A stretch of DNA of 64,000 nucleotides from an uncultured Acidobacteriia bacterium (GCA_903900705.1 CAIUOG010000064.1:22305-86304); one strand, 5' to 3'; shown: positions 9,760 through 18,452, counted from the first letter of the stretch. The notes: generated from the letters alone by a model not told the origin. A program made the numbers and translations.

Positions 9760-10118
9760 AGTGGTTACTGGTGGGGCTGTGCGTGACTTCCACCGTGGTG
9801 GGAGATGTTTTCCGTTCGCTCGGCATGCGTCACCACGGCGCGATTAACGACTTCCGCCCCGGCGCGCTGGGCAGCGCGATGGGCGCAATTGCCCGCAACT
9901 GGATGGTGATCGTTTCCACCTGCGCGATGGCAGTCTCTTTCTTCAGCTTCATGAAACTGGTTTCCATTGTGCCGATGAGCTTCGCGGTGCCGGTTTCCGC
10001 CATTACCTTTATCCCCGAAACACTGCTCGCGAAGTTCCTGCTGAAGGAACAGGTGGACTGGCGGCGCTGGATCGGCATCGGGCTGATTCTGGCGGGCGTG
10101 ATATTCATTTCTCAGTGA
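9756..10118 (+). CDS. Small four-TM transporter, SMR/EamA (DMT) type, subunit 2
   Basis: This is a 120-residue paralogue-like partner of the preceding protein. It has four hydrophobic stretches and the DMT end signature: VPMSFAVPVSAITFIPETLLAKFLLKE, then DWRRWIGIGLILAGV. It starts at an ATG overlapping the upstream stop (ATGA) and ends in a GTGA overlap with hpnI. All four genes of the operon must therefore be co-translated. Likely a heterodimer with subunit 1, located in the inner membrane. Substrate unknown; a lipid or lipid-sugar flippase role like that of ArnE/ArnF is a hypothesis drawn from context only. Confidence 0.78.
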   Translation: MKWLLVGLCVTSTVVGDVFRSLGMRHHGAINDFRPGALGSAMGAIARNWMVIVSTCAMAVSFFSFMKLVSIVPMSFAVPVSAITFIPETLLAKFLLKEQVDWRRWIGIGLILAGVIFISQ

Positions 10119-11248
10119 TAACGACCGGGTCAGTTCTGTGCGGCGTGGTTGCCTGCGGCATCGCGTATAACCTGCTCGCGGTGGCGGGGGCGCTGCGTTT
10201 CCGCCGGCGGCGGAATCCGGATACGGGGTATCGCCCGCCGGTATCGATTCTGAAGCCGGTGAAGGGGCGGGATCCGGCTTTCTATGAGGCCATCCGTTCG
10301 CACGCCCTGCAGGCGTATCCGGAGTTCGAGATGTTATTTGCCGTGGCGGATGCGGATGACCCGGCGCTGCTTGATATTGCGCGACTTCAGGCCGAATTCC
10401 CGGCGCTCCCGATTCGGGTGATTCCTTCCGCCAATGACGCGCCGAACCGCAAGGCGGGCTCCCTCGAAATTCTGGCGCGGGAAGCAAAGTACGACGTGCT
10501 GCTGGTGAATGACGGCGACATTCTGGTGGAGCCGGATTACCTGGCGAGGGTGGTCGGGCTGCTGCGGGATGAAACTGTGGGGCTGGTGACCTGCCTGTAC
10601 CGGGGGCGTGGCGGGTCTGTGGCGGCGAAGGCGGAGGCGCTGGGGATTGCGACGGAGTTCGCGCCGAGTGTGCTGGTGGCCCGGCTGCTTTCTTCGAGTG
10701 GGTTCGCGCTGGGGTCCACCATGGCGTTCCGACGGCGGGAACTGGAGGCGATTGGGGGATTTGCGGCCATCCGCGAGTATCTGGCGGACGACTTCCAGCT
10801 GGGCGCGCGGATTTCCGCACTGGGCCGGCGCGTTGCGATGGCGGATAGCGTGGTGGAGACGAATCTGGGTGCGGGTGACTGGGAGTCGGTGTGGAAACAC
10901 CAGTTGCGGTGGTCGCGCACGATTCGGGTTTCACAGACGGCCGGGTATTTCGGTTATCTGGTCACACAGGCCACGTTTTGGTGTCTGGTAGTCGCGGTGG
11001 CCGGATACCCGGAGGTTGCGCTGCCAGGCCTGCTGGTGAGGCTGCTGGCGGCCGCGGCGGCGATGTGGGCGCTCGGTGGTGATGGTTATGGCGGATTGGT
11101 GTGGGTGCCGCTACGGGATCTGTTCGGTTTCGCGGTCTGGTGCGGGGCTTTGAGCGGGAATACGGTGGAGTGGCGGGGAGAGCGGTTCCGGCTGCTGAAA
11201 GATGGCCGGATCGTCAGTGCCGCGGAGACGGAACGCCTGCAACCATAG
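10115..11248 (+). CDS. hpnI: Hopanoid glycosyltransferase HpnI
   Basis: The 377-residue protein is a membrane-anchored GT2 enzyme of the ceramide-glucosyltransferase-like type. An N-terminal TM segment precedes PVSILKPVKGRDP. Then come LLVNDGDILV (the DxD-like metal site), the YLADDFQLG acid motif and HQLRWSRT (QxxRW), with hydrophobic C-terminal segments. HpnI transfers an N-acetylglucosamine unit to bacteriohopanetetrol. The start is GTG, overlapping the upstream TGA in a GTGA junction. The 3' end overlaps the convergent ytxJ gene by 35 bp. No HpnK-type deacetylase is seen beside it, although HpnK normally acts between HpnI and HpnJ. Confidence 0.87.
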   Translation: MITTGSVLCGVVACGIAYNLLAVAGALRFRRRRNPDTGYRPPVSILKPVKGRDPAFYEAIRSHALQAYPEFEMLFAVADADDPALLDIARLQAEFPALPIRVIPSANDAPNRKAGSLEILAREAKYDVLLVNDGDILVEPDYLARVVGLLRDETVGLVTCLYRGRGGSVAAKAEALGIATEFAPSVLVARLLSSSGFALGSTMAFRRRELEAIGGFAAIREYLADDFQLGARISALGRRVAMADSVVETNLGAGDWESVWKHQLRWSRTIRVSQTAGYFGYLVTQATFWCLVVAVAGYPEVALPGLLVRLLAAAAAMWALGGDGYGGLVWVPLRDLFGFAVWCGALSGNTVEWRGERFRLLKDGRIVSAAETERLQP

Positions 11249-11600
11249 CGGCCAGATTTGCTTCCGTGATACTGCCGTGGGAGGCGGAAGTGAGCACCGC
11301 GCCATCGCGGATAATGATCACCTGCGGCGATTCGTGGCGGATGCCGGTGAGTTCGGCAATCTTCAGGGAGACCGGTCGGTCTTTGATGACGTTGACCATG
11401 TGGACGGGGACGTCTGGATAGCTGGCGCGGAAGCGGTTCACCTGCGAGTTTGCCGCCCAGCTGACCGGGCAGGCGGTGCTGTGTTTGAAGATCACCAGGA
11501 GGTCTTTGCGAAGCAGGCCGCGGAGGTCTGTACAGCCGCCAATTACCGGCATTTCGCTCCCGGCGGCGCACGCTGTCTTCCGTTTCAACCAGTCAAACAT
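11214..11600 (-). CDS. ytxJ: Bacillithiol-linked monothiol redox protein YtxJ (bacilliredoxin-like)
   Basis: The 128-residue thioredoxin-fold protein has the YtxJ signature FKHSTACPVS, a single reactive cysteine in a CPxS setting. The fold's cis-Pro segment is ESPQVIII. YtxJ proteins are thought to remove bacillithiol from mixed disulfides on proteins. Cytoplasmic; no signal peptide. It is convergent with hpnI and overlaps its end by 35 bp, so the two mRNAs can pair. Presence of the gene suggests that the organism makes bacillithiol, as some Acidobacteriota are thought to do. No bshA/B/C gene lies in the window. Confidence 0.85.
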   Translation of the reverse strand: MFDWLKRKTACAAGSEMPVIGGCTDLRGLLRKDLLVIFKHSTACPVSWAANSQVNRFRASYPDVPVHMVNVIKDRPVSLKIAELTGIRHESPQVIIIRDGAVLTSASHGSITEANLAAMVAGVPSPRH

Positions 11601-11655
11601 TCGCTTCTCTGAAATACCAGATTAACTCCGACGCGAATACGATTCGACAGTTGTA

Positions 11656-12786
11656 TTAAAAGTTCTTAAACGTTATCGTCACGGCGCTTAAATTGGGGAT
11701 CGGCGGTCCGACCGGGGCCAGTCGGCCGGTTTCGGGGGCCATCCTGAAGGCAGTTACCGTATCCCCCTGCTCGTTGGTGGAATAGAGGAAGCGGCCGCCG
11801 GGTTCAAAACCGATAGAGCGGGGGACTTTGCCCCTGGCGGGAGTCCAGCCCGCGGGCGCGAGCAGTCCTGTCCCGGGATGGATGCGAAAGGCGGCTATGC
11901 TGTCGTGTCCGCGGTTCGAAGCATAGACGAAGTGGGCGTAGGCGGAGACGGCAATTTCGGCGGCCGTACTGTTGCCGGTGAATTCCGGCGGCAGCGTGGG
12001 CAGGATCTGCAGGGGTTTCAGTGTTCCGGTTTGGTCATCCCACGCGCAGGTGGTGATGCTGCTGTTGAGTTCATTGACGATCCAGACGATGGGGAGCTTA
12101 GGGTGAAAGGCCAGATGCCGGGGACCGGCTGCCGAGCGTGTTTCGAGGGAAGAGGCGGGCGTCAGGTGGCCGGTCGCCGGGTCGAAGCGGAATACGAAGA
12201 CGCGGTCAAGTCCTTTATCGGGAACCAGTACGAAATGGCCGGTGGGATCGAAAACGATGTGGTGGGGGTGGGAAGCAGCCTGTTCCACGCGATTCGGCCC
12301 CGGGGTACCTTCGAGGGGCACGAGTTGGATCTGATCTTCCAGTCTGCCATCTTCGCGAACGGGAAGAACGGCGACCGTCCCGGATCCGTAGTTGGCCACC
12401 ACGAGGAATCTGCCATGGTTGCTGAGGGCCTGGTGGACGCCATTGGCGCCGCCGGTATCCGCCTGATTGATGACAGAAAGACGCCCGGTGGCGGGGTCCA
12501 CGGAGAATGCGGTGGCGTAATGCTGATCGCCATGCACGGAATAGACGAAGTTTGCGGCAGGGTTCGCGATCAGAAAAGAAGGGTTTACCAAGCCGTCAAG
12601 AAGCTGAACGTGAGTCAACTCGCCGGTCTCAGGATGCACCCGATAGACGTGAATCCCTGCTCCCCGGCCGTGTCGCAGCTCCGTCGTATAGCAACCGACA
12701 TACGCGTACAATGCGCGGACCCCGGGGGGCGTGGCCGCTGCCGGCCAGGCGAGCAACGCCGTCTGAAGAAAACTCCGGCGCCGCAC
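11656..12786 (-). CDS. Exported lactonase-fold (6-phosphogluconolactonase-like) seven-bladed beta-propeller
   Basis: The 376-residue protein starts at a GTG with a Tat-like signal (RRRSFLQ, then a hydrophobic run, residues 1-25). Repeated propeller blades carry H/N-P-x-FxYxxN patterns: NPAANFVYSV, DPTGHFVLVPD, AYAHFVYASNRG and EPGGRFLYSTNEQ. These are typical of the Pgl/YbhE lactonase family (PF10282). Cytoplasmic members hydrolyse 6-phosphogluconolactone. Exported members in Acidobacteriota and Planctomycetes are numerous and mostly of unknown substrate, so the exact reaction is left open. Confidence 0.85.
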   Translation of the reverse strand: MRRRSFLQTALLAWPAAATPPGVRALYAYVGCYTTELRHGRGAGIHVYRVHPETGELTHVQLLDGLVNPSFLIANPAANFVYSVHGDQHYATAFSVDPATGRLSVINQADTGGANGVHQALSNHGRFLVVANYGSGTVAVLPVREDGRLEDQIQLVPLEGTPGPNRVEQAASHPHHIVFDPTGHFVLVPDKGLDRVFVFRFDPATGHLTPASSLETRSAAGPRHLAFHPKLPIVWIVNELNSSITTCAWDDQTGTLKPLQILPTLPPEFTGNSTAAEIAVSAYAHFVYASNRGHDSIAAFRIHPGTGLLAPAGWTPARGKVPRSIGFEPGGRFLYSTNEQGDTVTAFRMAPETGRLAPVGPPIPNLSAVTITFKNF

Positions 12787-12792
12787 CGTAAC

Positions 12793-13032
12793 CTATTGAT
12801 TCCGCTTGCTTACCAGGTATTCCGCCGCCGCGTCAATGCCCTGCGATTTGCGAATTTCGTGGAACTTATCGAGGGCATTACTTGCAGCTTTGGTGCGCTC
12901 GACAGTGGCGCTGGTTTTGCGCTTTTTCTCAGGAGCCGGCGTATTCTGCACGCGCTCATTGATCTCGCGATTCTTCGCAATGCGGGTTGCGAGTCTTTCC
13001 GCGGGGGTCATCTCATGGTACGGCTTGGTCAT
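12793..13032 (-). CDS. Small charged hypothetical protein
   Basis: This 79-residue, Lys/Arg/Glu-rich, probably helical protein has no signal peptide or membrane segment. The start is taken at the second ATG (13032), because AAGGAG lies six bases before it. The ATG at 13050 sits upstream of that ribosome-binding site and is unlikely to be used. The gene lies 6 bp upstream of the lactonase-like gene on the same strand, so the two may be co-transcribed. I do not recognise the family. Confidence 0.6.
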   Translation of the reverse strand: MTKPYHEMTPAERLATRIAKNREINERVQNTPAPEKKRKTSATVERTKAASNALDKFHEIRKSQGIDAAAEYLVSKRNQ

Positions 13033-13074
13033 TTCTGACTCCTTCGGCATACTACCAGTCTAGCGGTTCGGTTG

Positions 13075-13103
13075 TTGTAACGCCGGAAATGTGTGGTTAG
13101 AAT
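13075..13103 (+). promoter_or_regulatory. Sigma-70-type promoter of the glutathione peroxidase gene
   Basis: TTGTAA at 13075-13080 and TAGAAT at 13098-13103 are separated by exactly 17 bp. The start codon (13110) begins 6 bp after the -10 box, where transcription would be expected to start, so the mRNA is probably leaderless. Confidence 0.65.
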
Positions 13104-13109
13104 GCAAAC

Positions 13110-13637
13110 ATGCTCAAAACCGCGCTTCTTGCGATGACGATGGCGGGCGCTCTGTTCGGTGCGACAGGCGCTTATGACTTCACGATGAACTCGATTGACG
13201 GCAAAGCGACTCCGCTTGCGACCTTCCAGGGGAAAGTCACGCTGATTGTGAACGTTGCGAGTCAATGCGGTTACACGCCGCAGTATGCCGCGCTCGAAGC
13301 GGTGTACGAAAAGTATCGCGACAAGGGGTTTGTGATCGCCGGTTTCCCGGCCAACAATTTCGGCGGGCAAGAGCCGGGTTCGAACGAGGAGATCAAGCAG
13401 TTCTGCAGCCGGAAGTACAGCGTGAAGTTTCCGATGTTCTCCAAGATCTCCGTGGCGGGCGGGGATAAAGCTCCCCTGTACCAGTTCCTGACGGGCACCA
13501 TGGGCGGCGAAGTGCAGTGGAATTTCACCAAGTTCCTGGTGGATAAGAACGGCAAGGTGATCCAGCGGTTCGATTCGGCTGTGGAGCCGGATGCGCCGGA
13601 GGTTCTGGCGGCCATTGAGGCGGCGCTGAAAAAGTAG
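13110..13637 (+). CDS. Exported glutathione peroxidase-family thiol peroxidase (Cys type)
   Basis: The 175-residue protein has an N-terminal signal peptide (about residues 1-18) and the GPx fold. The peroxidatic Cys is in NVASQCGYT, followed by FPANNFGGQEPGS and the WNFTKFLVDKNG motif that supplies the catalytic Trp and Asn. Cysteine-type bacterial members usually take electrons from thioredoxin-like proteins rather than glutathione. It reduces hydroperoxides, probably in the periplasm. A consensus-like promoter places transcription start at the ATG. A terminator hairpin follows the gene. Confidence 0.9.
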   Translation: MLKTALLAMTMAGALFGATGAYDFTMNSIDGKATPLATFQGKVTLIVNVASQCGYTPQYAALEAVYEKYRDKGFVIAGFPANNFGGQEPGSNEEIKQFCSRKYSVKFPMFSKISVAGGDKAPLYQFLTGTMGGEVQWNFTKFLVDKNGKVIQRFDSAVEPDAPEVLAAIEAALKK

Positions 13638-13649
13638 AGGGGCGTCTAT

Positions 13650-13686
13650 CCGGCCCGCGGGGTTCTTACCGCGGGACGGTTTTTTC
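13650..13686 (+). terminator. Rho-independent terminator after glutathione peroxidase
   Basis: The stem CCCGCGG/CCGCGGG (13654-13660 with 13669-13675) extends by three more pairs beyond one mismatch and is followed by a run of T (13680-13686). It overlaps the last codons of the convergent NUP gene, which therefore encode part of the hairpin. Confidence 0.7.
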
Positions 13687-14709
13687 GCAGTCGGCCCAGT
13701 GTTCGAGCAGATAATGGACGACCTTGCCGCCCACCAGCTGGGCGGCGTCGAGCGACGGCATGTAGGCGGAATACACCCCGCCCACCAGACCCTTGATGCT
13801 CTCGGCCGGCGTTGAGCCGGGGGCTTCGCGGTCGAAGTTGCTGACGGTGCGGAGCACCAGGACGCGGTTCAGGTCCACGCGGCCCGCGTTCTTCAGGAAC
13901 GTGAGCGACTGCATGGTGCCGGTGTCTTCCATGGCGGAAATCATGTAGTTGCCGGCGCCCGCCGTGTAGTACTTCACCCAGTCGTTCGCCCACGCGTCCA
14001 TGCGAGCACCGTGCCAGAAGGTGCTGCCGGAGATGGTGTCGCCTTTCGCCACGAAGGGCGGCTTCAGAGCATTCGGGAAGCCTTCGAAACGCGCGCGCGA
14101 CCGGCGGATCTGCTCGGTATCGGCCAGCTTCATATCGCGGGTCAGGCGGTAGGCCCAATCAACGAACGGCAGGTTGAGGGTGTAGAGCTCGCCTTCGAGA
14201 TCCTTCTTCAGCGGCTGCTCGTAAGGGGTCTCCTTGCGCAGCGGGATCATGCCAGTGGACCAGTCGCGGGGGATGTCGCGCGCGTCCACTTCATACGCCA
14301 GGTCGCCATCCAGCACGTGTTCGGCCCAGACCGCGGAGCCGAGCGAGACATCGGCCGGGTCGCCGCCGCCGATTCCCGCCACGAGGAAGTAGGCTTTCGA
14401 GAGGTCGAACCGGGGATCGAGCCCGAGCGCCATCACGGAGGCCGCGGCTTTGGCCGTGCCGACGCCGGTGACCATGCCCAGCACGCCATCCTTGTTCATC
14501 CGGACGTGGCGGTAGCCGGAGGGCATGGGGATGATCTGGTCGAGGTGTTCGCGCTCCACCCAGAGCTGGTACTCGCCGGGCGTGTCCCCGGTGTCCTCGC
14601 CGCGTTCGAACATGGCGATCACCACGACTTTCACGGGAATCGGCGCGGGTTTGGTCTGTGCGACGAGCGTCAGGGTAGAGGCGGCGAGCAGCAGGAGTGC
14701 TTTATTCAT
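13666..14709 (-). CDS. Exported purine nucleoside permease/phosphorylase-like protein (NUP family)
   Basis: The 347-residue protein has a signal peptide (MNKALLLLAASTLTLVAQ). The mature part resembles the NUP family (PF06516): VVVIAMFERGEDTGD, then TGVGTAKAAASV, a Gly-rich VAGIGGGDPADVSLGS block and the SAMEDTGTMQSL stretch. The family is related to nucleoside phosphorylases and is named for a fungal purine nucleoside permease. Bacterial members are exported and their activity is not settled. The start overlaps the end of the upstream adenosine deaminase-like gene by 8 bp. The pair probably works on extracellular or periplasmic purine nucleosides. ATG 14709 is chosen because it gives the signal peptide. 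Confidence 0.82.
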   Translation of the reverse strand: MNKALLLLAASTLTLVAQTKPAPIPVKVVVIAMFERGEDTGDTPGEYQLWVEREHLDQIIPMPSGYRHVRMNKDGVLGMVTGVGTAKAAASVMALGLDPRFDLSKAYFLVAGIGGGDPADVSLGSAVWAEHVLDGDLAYEVDARDIPRDWSTGMIPLRKETPYEQPLKKDLEGELYTLNLPFVDWAYRLTRDMKLADTEQIRRSRARFEGFPNALKPPFVAKGDTISGSTFWHGARMDAWANDWVKYYTAGAGNYMISAMEDTGTMQSLTFLKNAGRVDLNRVLVLRTVSNFDREAPGSTPAESIKGLVGGVYSAYMPSLDAAQLVGGKVVHYLLEHWADCEKTVPR

Positions 14710-16096
14710 GGAATCCCCAGGTTCTTTCGGCGTAGCCCGAGACGACGGGCCGGAGGTGTTGCACGGCGGTCTTCCATTCGGGTGAGCTGAAGCGGCGTTC
14801 AAAGCCGGCCAGCGCGGCGTCGTATTCGCGGAGCATACGCTCTTTGAGCGGCGCTTCGGCAAAGGAATAGGTCAGGCTGTTGCGCCCCAGCTCCACCATC
14901 TCTTTCCAGGTCAGATGGAAGTTGGTGACGGCGGTGTAGTATTCGTCGGTCATGTCGGAATCCCAGGAGCCGCGGTCGTCGGTATTGAGGCAGACGGGAA
15001 TGCCGAAGCGCAGGTATTCGGGAAACGGGTGCTTTGAGGTGTCCGGCACGTAATCGAGGACGCGGTTGGAGACCAGATTGATCTCGACCAGGTACTTGTT
15101 GTTGCGCATGAGCAGCATGGTGTCCGGATCGGTGATGAGGTTGACGCCGTGGCCGATGCGGGAAGCGCCCAGCAGCAGGGTGTCGCGCACCTCGTGGCCG
15201 GGGCTGTCCTTCTCGCCGGCGTGGATGGAAAGCGGAATGTTGCTATAGGTGCGCCGCATTTTCCGGTAGGTTTCGAGGAAGCGCAGCGCGTAGCCCTTGT
15301 CGTTATCTTCCCGGCCCGCCATGTTGATGCCCACCCAGCGGTCGCGGTGGGCGGCGACCCAGGCGTACATGCTTTCGAGGCTCTGCTCGGCAGTGGGCGT
15401 GTAGCGGATGATCACGCCCTGGAACCGGAGGTTGACGCCGGTGGCTGTGGCGTCGCCCTGCTTCAGGCGGTCATTGATGATCCTGAAGGCTTCTTCGGAG
15501 GTGAGGGCTTTCCCGGTGGCGTCGATGTAACCGTTGATGCCGGCCTGCGATTCGATGTAGCGGACGCCCTCCGCGCCGAAGAGCTTCATGTTTTCCACGA
15601 TGACGTCGGCGGTGAGCCAGGGGTCGTGCGAGAGGTCTCCGAAACGGGGGACGATGCGCTCGAAGAACTCGTCGCGCGCCTCGCCGGGCTTATCGAGGAT
15701 GAGGGAGGAGAGCCAGGCGGCTTTGGTTTCGGGGGAAAGGTCAGTGAGCGGCTGGTAGAGGGCCTTCCGGCAGTCACTGAGGGCTTCGAAATGGGCTTTC
15801 TGGATGGTGTAAAAGCGGGGCTGGGTGTCGATGGTGTCGGGGCAGTTGCCGAGGCGGGTCATCGTGTAAAACGAGTTGCGGGCCAGGGTTTTGGCGGAGG
15901 TCGCCTGGGCGTACCAGACTTTGGCCCAGGCGGCGAGGCCGTTGTGGTGGTGCAGGTCGCCACCCTTGGGCAGGGCGTAGAGGAAGGCGTAGAGTTCCGC
16001 AGGCGTGGCGGACTTCTTTATTTCCTCAAAGCGCGCGGAAAAGTCGGCGGCGGCGAGGCCGAGCGACGCCAATAACAGGAGGGTAATCGTCTTCAT
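14702..16096 (-). CDS. Exported adenosine deaminase-family protein
   Basis: The 464-residue protein has a signal peptide (residues 1-18). Metal-dependent deaminase motifs follow in order: DLHHHNG (first metal His pair), SIHAGE (His and catalytic Glu), RIGHGV and CLNTDDRGS (metal Asp). These match adenosine deaminase and the secreted ADGF-like branch, which convert adenosine to inosine. An ATG further upstream in the ORF (16294) is rejected because the signal sequence begins at 16096. The downstream NUP gene overlaps by 8 bp, so the two form a purine-nucleoside salvage unit. Confidence 0.87.
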   Translation of the reverse strand: MKTITLLLLASLGLAAADFSARFEEIKKSATPAELYAFLYALPKGGDLHHHNGLAAWAKVWYAQATSAKTLARNSFYTMTRLGNCPDTIDTQPRFYTIQKAHFEALSDCRKALYQPLTDLSPETKAAWLSSLILDKPGEARDEFFERIVPRFGDLSHDPWLTADVIVENMKLFGAEGVRYIESQAGINGYIDATGKALTSEEAFRIINDRLKQGDATATGVNLRFQGVIIRYTPTAEQSLESMYAWVAAHRDRWVGINMAGREDNDKGYALRFLETYRKMRRTYSNIPLSIHAGEKDSPGHEVRDTLLLGASRIGHGVNLITDPDTMLLMRNNKYLVEINLVSNRVLDYVPDTSKHPFPEYLRFGIPVCLNTDDRGSWDSDMTDEYYTAVTNFHLTWKEMVELGRNSLTYSFAEAPLKERMLREYDAALAGFERRFSSPEWKTAVQHLRPVVSGYAERTWGFHE

Positions 16097-16145
16097 GGCG
16101 CAAAACACTATTAATGCACGGTGCGCCGGATGTTGCGGCGATCGC

Positions 16146-18452
16146 TCAGTTCCGGAGCGGCTTGCCGGTCTTGAGCATGTGCTGCATCCTGGCCTGCGTT
16201 TCCCGGCGTCCGCACAGGCTGAGGAAGGCCTCGCGCTCGAGGTCGAGCAGATACTGCTCGGAAACCTGGGGTGAGCCGGTGAGACGGCCGCCACTCAGAA
16301 CGTGTGCCAGTTTCTCGCCAATCACGGCGTCGTACTCGGAAATATAGCCGCCCTGGCGGGCCATCCAGACGCCCATCTTCATGAGCGCGTAGCCTTCTTC
16401 GCCGGAGACGGTGACGTCGGTGCGGGGCGCGCCGGGAGCGTGGGTCGGCACAAGCGAAAGCGCGAGTTGTTTGGCGTCTTCGATGAGGCGCTCCGGGTTC
16501 ATGGAAATGCCGTCGCCATCGCGCAGATAGTTGAACTGGCGGGCTTCCGCGGCGCTGGTGGAGACCTTGCCGAAGCCGATCTGCTCGAAGATGTTCTTCA
16601 CGTCGCGCGTGCGGGCGAGCATCTCCTTACAACCGCCACCGCCCGGAATCACGCCCACGCCGACTTCCACCAGCCCCATGTAGAGTTCCGCCGAAGCCTG
16701 AATCCGCGTGCAGTGCAGGGGCGTTTCGCAGCCGCCGCCGAGGGACATGCCGAACGGCGCGGCGACCACGGGTTTCGGCGCATACTTCAGGGCCATGTTG
16801 AGCTGCTGGTAGCGATGGATGGCGAGATTCAGCTCATCCCACTCCTCTTCCTGGGCGGCCAGCAGCACCATCATCAGGTTTGCGCCCACGGAGAAGTTGT
16901 CGCCCTGGTTCCCGATCACCAGGGCGTCGAAATTGGTTTCGAGTTCGGCAAGCCCTGCGCGCATCATCTGCATGACGTCGTCACCCAGCGAATTCATTTT
17001 GCTGTGGAATTCGCAGCAGAGGACGCCGTCGCCGAGGTCGATCAGGGAAGCTCCGGGGTTTGTTTTCACCACGCCGCGGGCGCGCTTCAGGTTGGAAAGA
17101 ACCGTGATGCCGGGGCGCGGCGCGAGTTCCGCGTAGCCCGCGCCGTTGAGGTCGAAATACTCGGTTTTCGGCTGGCCGCCGGAATCGGCATCCCGATAGA
17201 AAGATTTCGCGCCGGCCGAGCGCATCCGCTGGATATTTTCGGGCAGCGCGAAGCCATCCACTTCGAGGCGCTGCGCGGTCAGTTCGAAGCCCAGGGCGTC
17301 CCAAAGTTCAAACGGGCCCATCGTGTTGGCGTAGCCCCAGCGCATCGCCTGATCCACTTCCACGATGCGGTCTGAGATTTCCGGCACCCTGTGGGCGGCG
17401 TAGAGAACGTGGGTGCTGAGCAGCTGCCAGAGGAAGCGGCCCGCCTTGTCGTCGAGCGCGACCAGGGCTTTGAGCCGGTCGGCAAGTGGTTCGATTTTGC
17501 GGACGTGTTCGAGCGACGGGATGCGGGGCTTGTCTGCCGGGTGGTATTCCAGGGTCTTCCAGTTGAGCGCGTGAATCTCGCGATCCTTACCGACCCGTTT
17601 GTAGCAGCCCTGGCCACGCTTGTCGCCCAGCCAGCCGCGGCGGATCATGTCCATCAGGAAGGGCTGCATGGTGAAGTGGTGGCGGAACGGGTCGTCCGGC
17701 ACGGCTTCGTAGAGGTTCTTCGTCACGTGGGCCCAGACGTCCAGGCCGACGATATCGAGCAGCCGGTAGCTGGCGCTCTTCGGGAGGCCGATCAGCTGGC
17801 CGGTGAGCAGATCCACTTCCTCAATCGTGAGGTCGTGTTCCACCGTCAGTTGCTGTACGCGCGAGCCGAAGAAGGAGCCAATGCGGTTGGCGATGAAGTT
17901 CGGCGTGTCTTTGCAGGGCACCACGCCCTTGCCAAGGTGCAGATCACAGAAGTGGCTGACGGCGGCGAGGATGTCCGGGCGTGTGGCCGGGCCGGGAATC
18001 ACCTCGGCCAGGTGCAGGTAGCGGGGCGGATTGAAAAAGTGGGTGCCGAGGAAGTGCTCGCGGAATTCCGCGGGGAAGCCTTCCACAATCTGGCGGAGCG
18101 GGATGCCGCTGGTATTGCTGGAAACGATTGCGCCTGGGGCGCGGCGCCGCTGCACGCGTTCGTAGAGGGAGCGTTTGATTTCGAGGTTCTCGGAAACGGC
18201 CTCGATGATCCAGTCGCAGTCCTTGATCTTTTCGAGATCGGCGTCGAAGCTGCCGGGGGTAATGAGGCGAACTCCGTCGGCGACGAAGAAGCCGCCGGGC
18301 CGGCTTTTGAGCGCGGAGTCCACCCCGGCGCGGGCGGCCGCGAGGTCAAGATCCAGCAGGACGGACGGAATCCGGGCGTTGGCGAACTGGGCGGCGATGC
18401 GAGAACCCATGGTCCCCGCTCCGAGGACAGCGACACGGCGAATTGATTTCAT
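16146..18452 (-). CDS. fadN: 3-hydroxyacyl-CoA dehydrogenase / enoyl-CoA hydratase fusion (FadN type)
   Basis: This 768-residue bifunctional beta-oxidation enzyme begins with the NAD-binding Rossmann motif VLGAGTMGSRIA. The 3-hydroxyacyl-CoA dehydrogenase domain and its C-terminal helical domain occupy about residues 1-430. A crotonase domain follows to about residue 700, with GNQGDNFSVGANL and the FGMSLGGGCE oxyanion region. The dehydrogenase-first order is that of Bacillus FadN, not of FadB/FadJ. No thiolase (fadA) or acyl-CoA dehydrogenase (fadE) lies beside it, which differs from the Bacillus operon. Confidence 0.9.
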   Translation of the reverse strand: MKSIRRVAVLGAGTMGSRIAAQFANARIPSVLLDLDLAAARAGVDSALKSRPGGFFVADGVRLITPGSFDADLEKIKDCDWIIEAVSENLEIKRSLYERVQRRRAPGAIVSSNTSGIPLRQIVEGFPAEFREHFLGTHFFNPPRYLHLAEVIPGPATRPDILAAVSHFCDLHLGKGVVPCKDTPNFIANRIGSFFGSRVQQLTVEHDLTIEEVDLLTGQLIGLPKSASYRLLDIVGLDVWAHVTKNLYEAVPDDPFRHHFTMQPFLMDMIRRGWLGDKRGQGCYKRVGKDREIHALNWKTLEYHPADKPRIPSLEHVRKIEPLADRLKALVALDDKAGRFLWQLLSTHVLYAAHRVPEISDRIVEVDQAMRWGYANTMGPFELWDALGFELTAQRLEVDGFALPENIQRMRSAGAKSFYRDADSGGQPKTEYFDLNGAGYAELAPRPGITVLSNLKRARGVVKTNPGASLIDLGDGVLCCEFHSKMNSLGDDVMQMMRAGLAELETNFDALVIGNQGDNFSVGANLMMVLLAAQEEEWDELNLAIHRYQQLNMALKYAPKPVVAAPFGMSLGGGCETPLHCTRIQASAELYMGLVEVGVGVIPGGGGCKEMLARTRDVKNIFEQIGFGKVSTSAAEARQFNYLRDGDGISMNPERLIEDAKQLALSLVPTHAPGAPRTDVTVSGEEGYALMKMGVWMARQGGYISEYDAVIGEKLAHVLSGGRLTGSPQVSEQYLLDLEREAFLSLCGRRETQARMQHMLKTGKPLRN

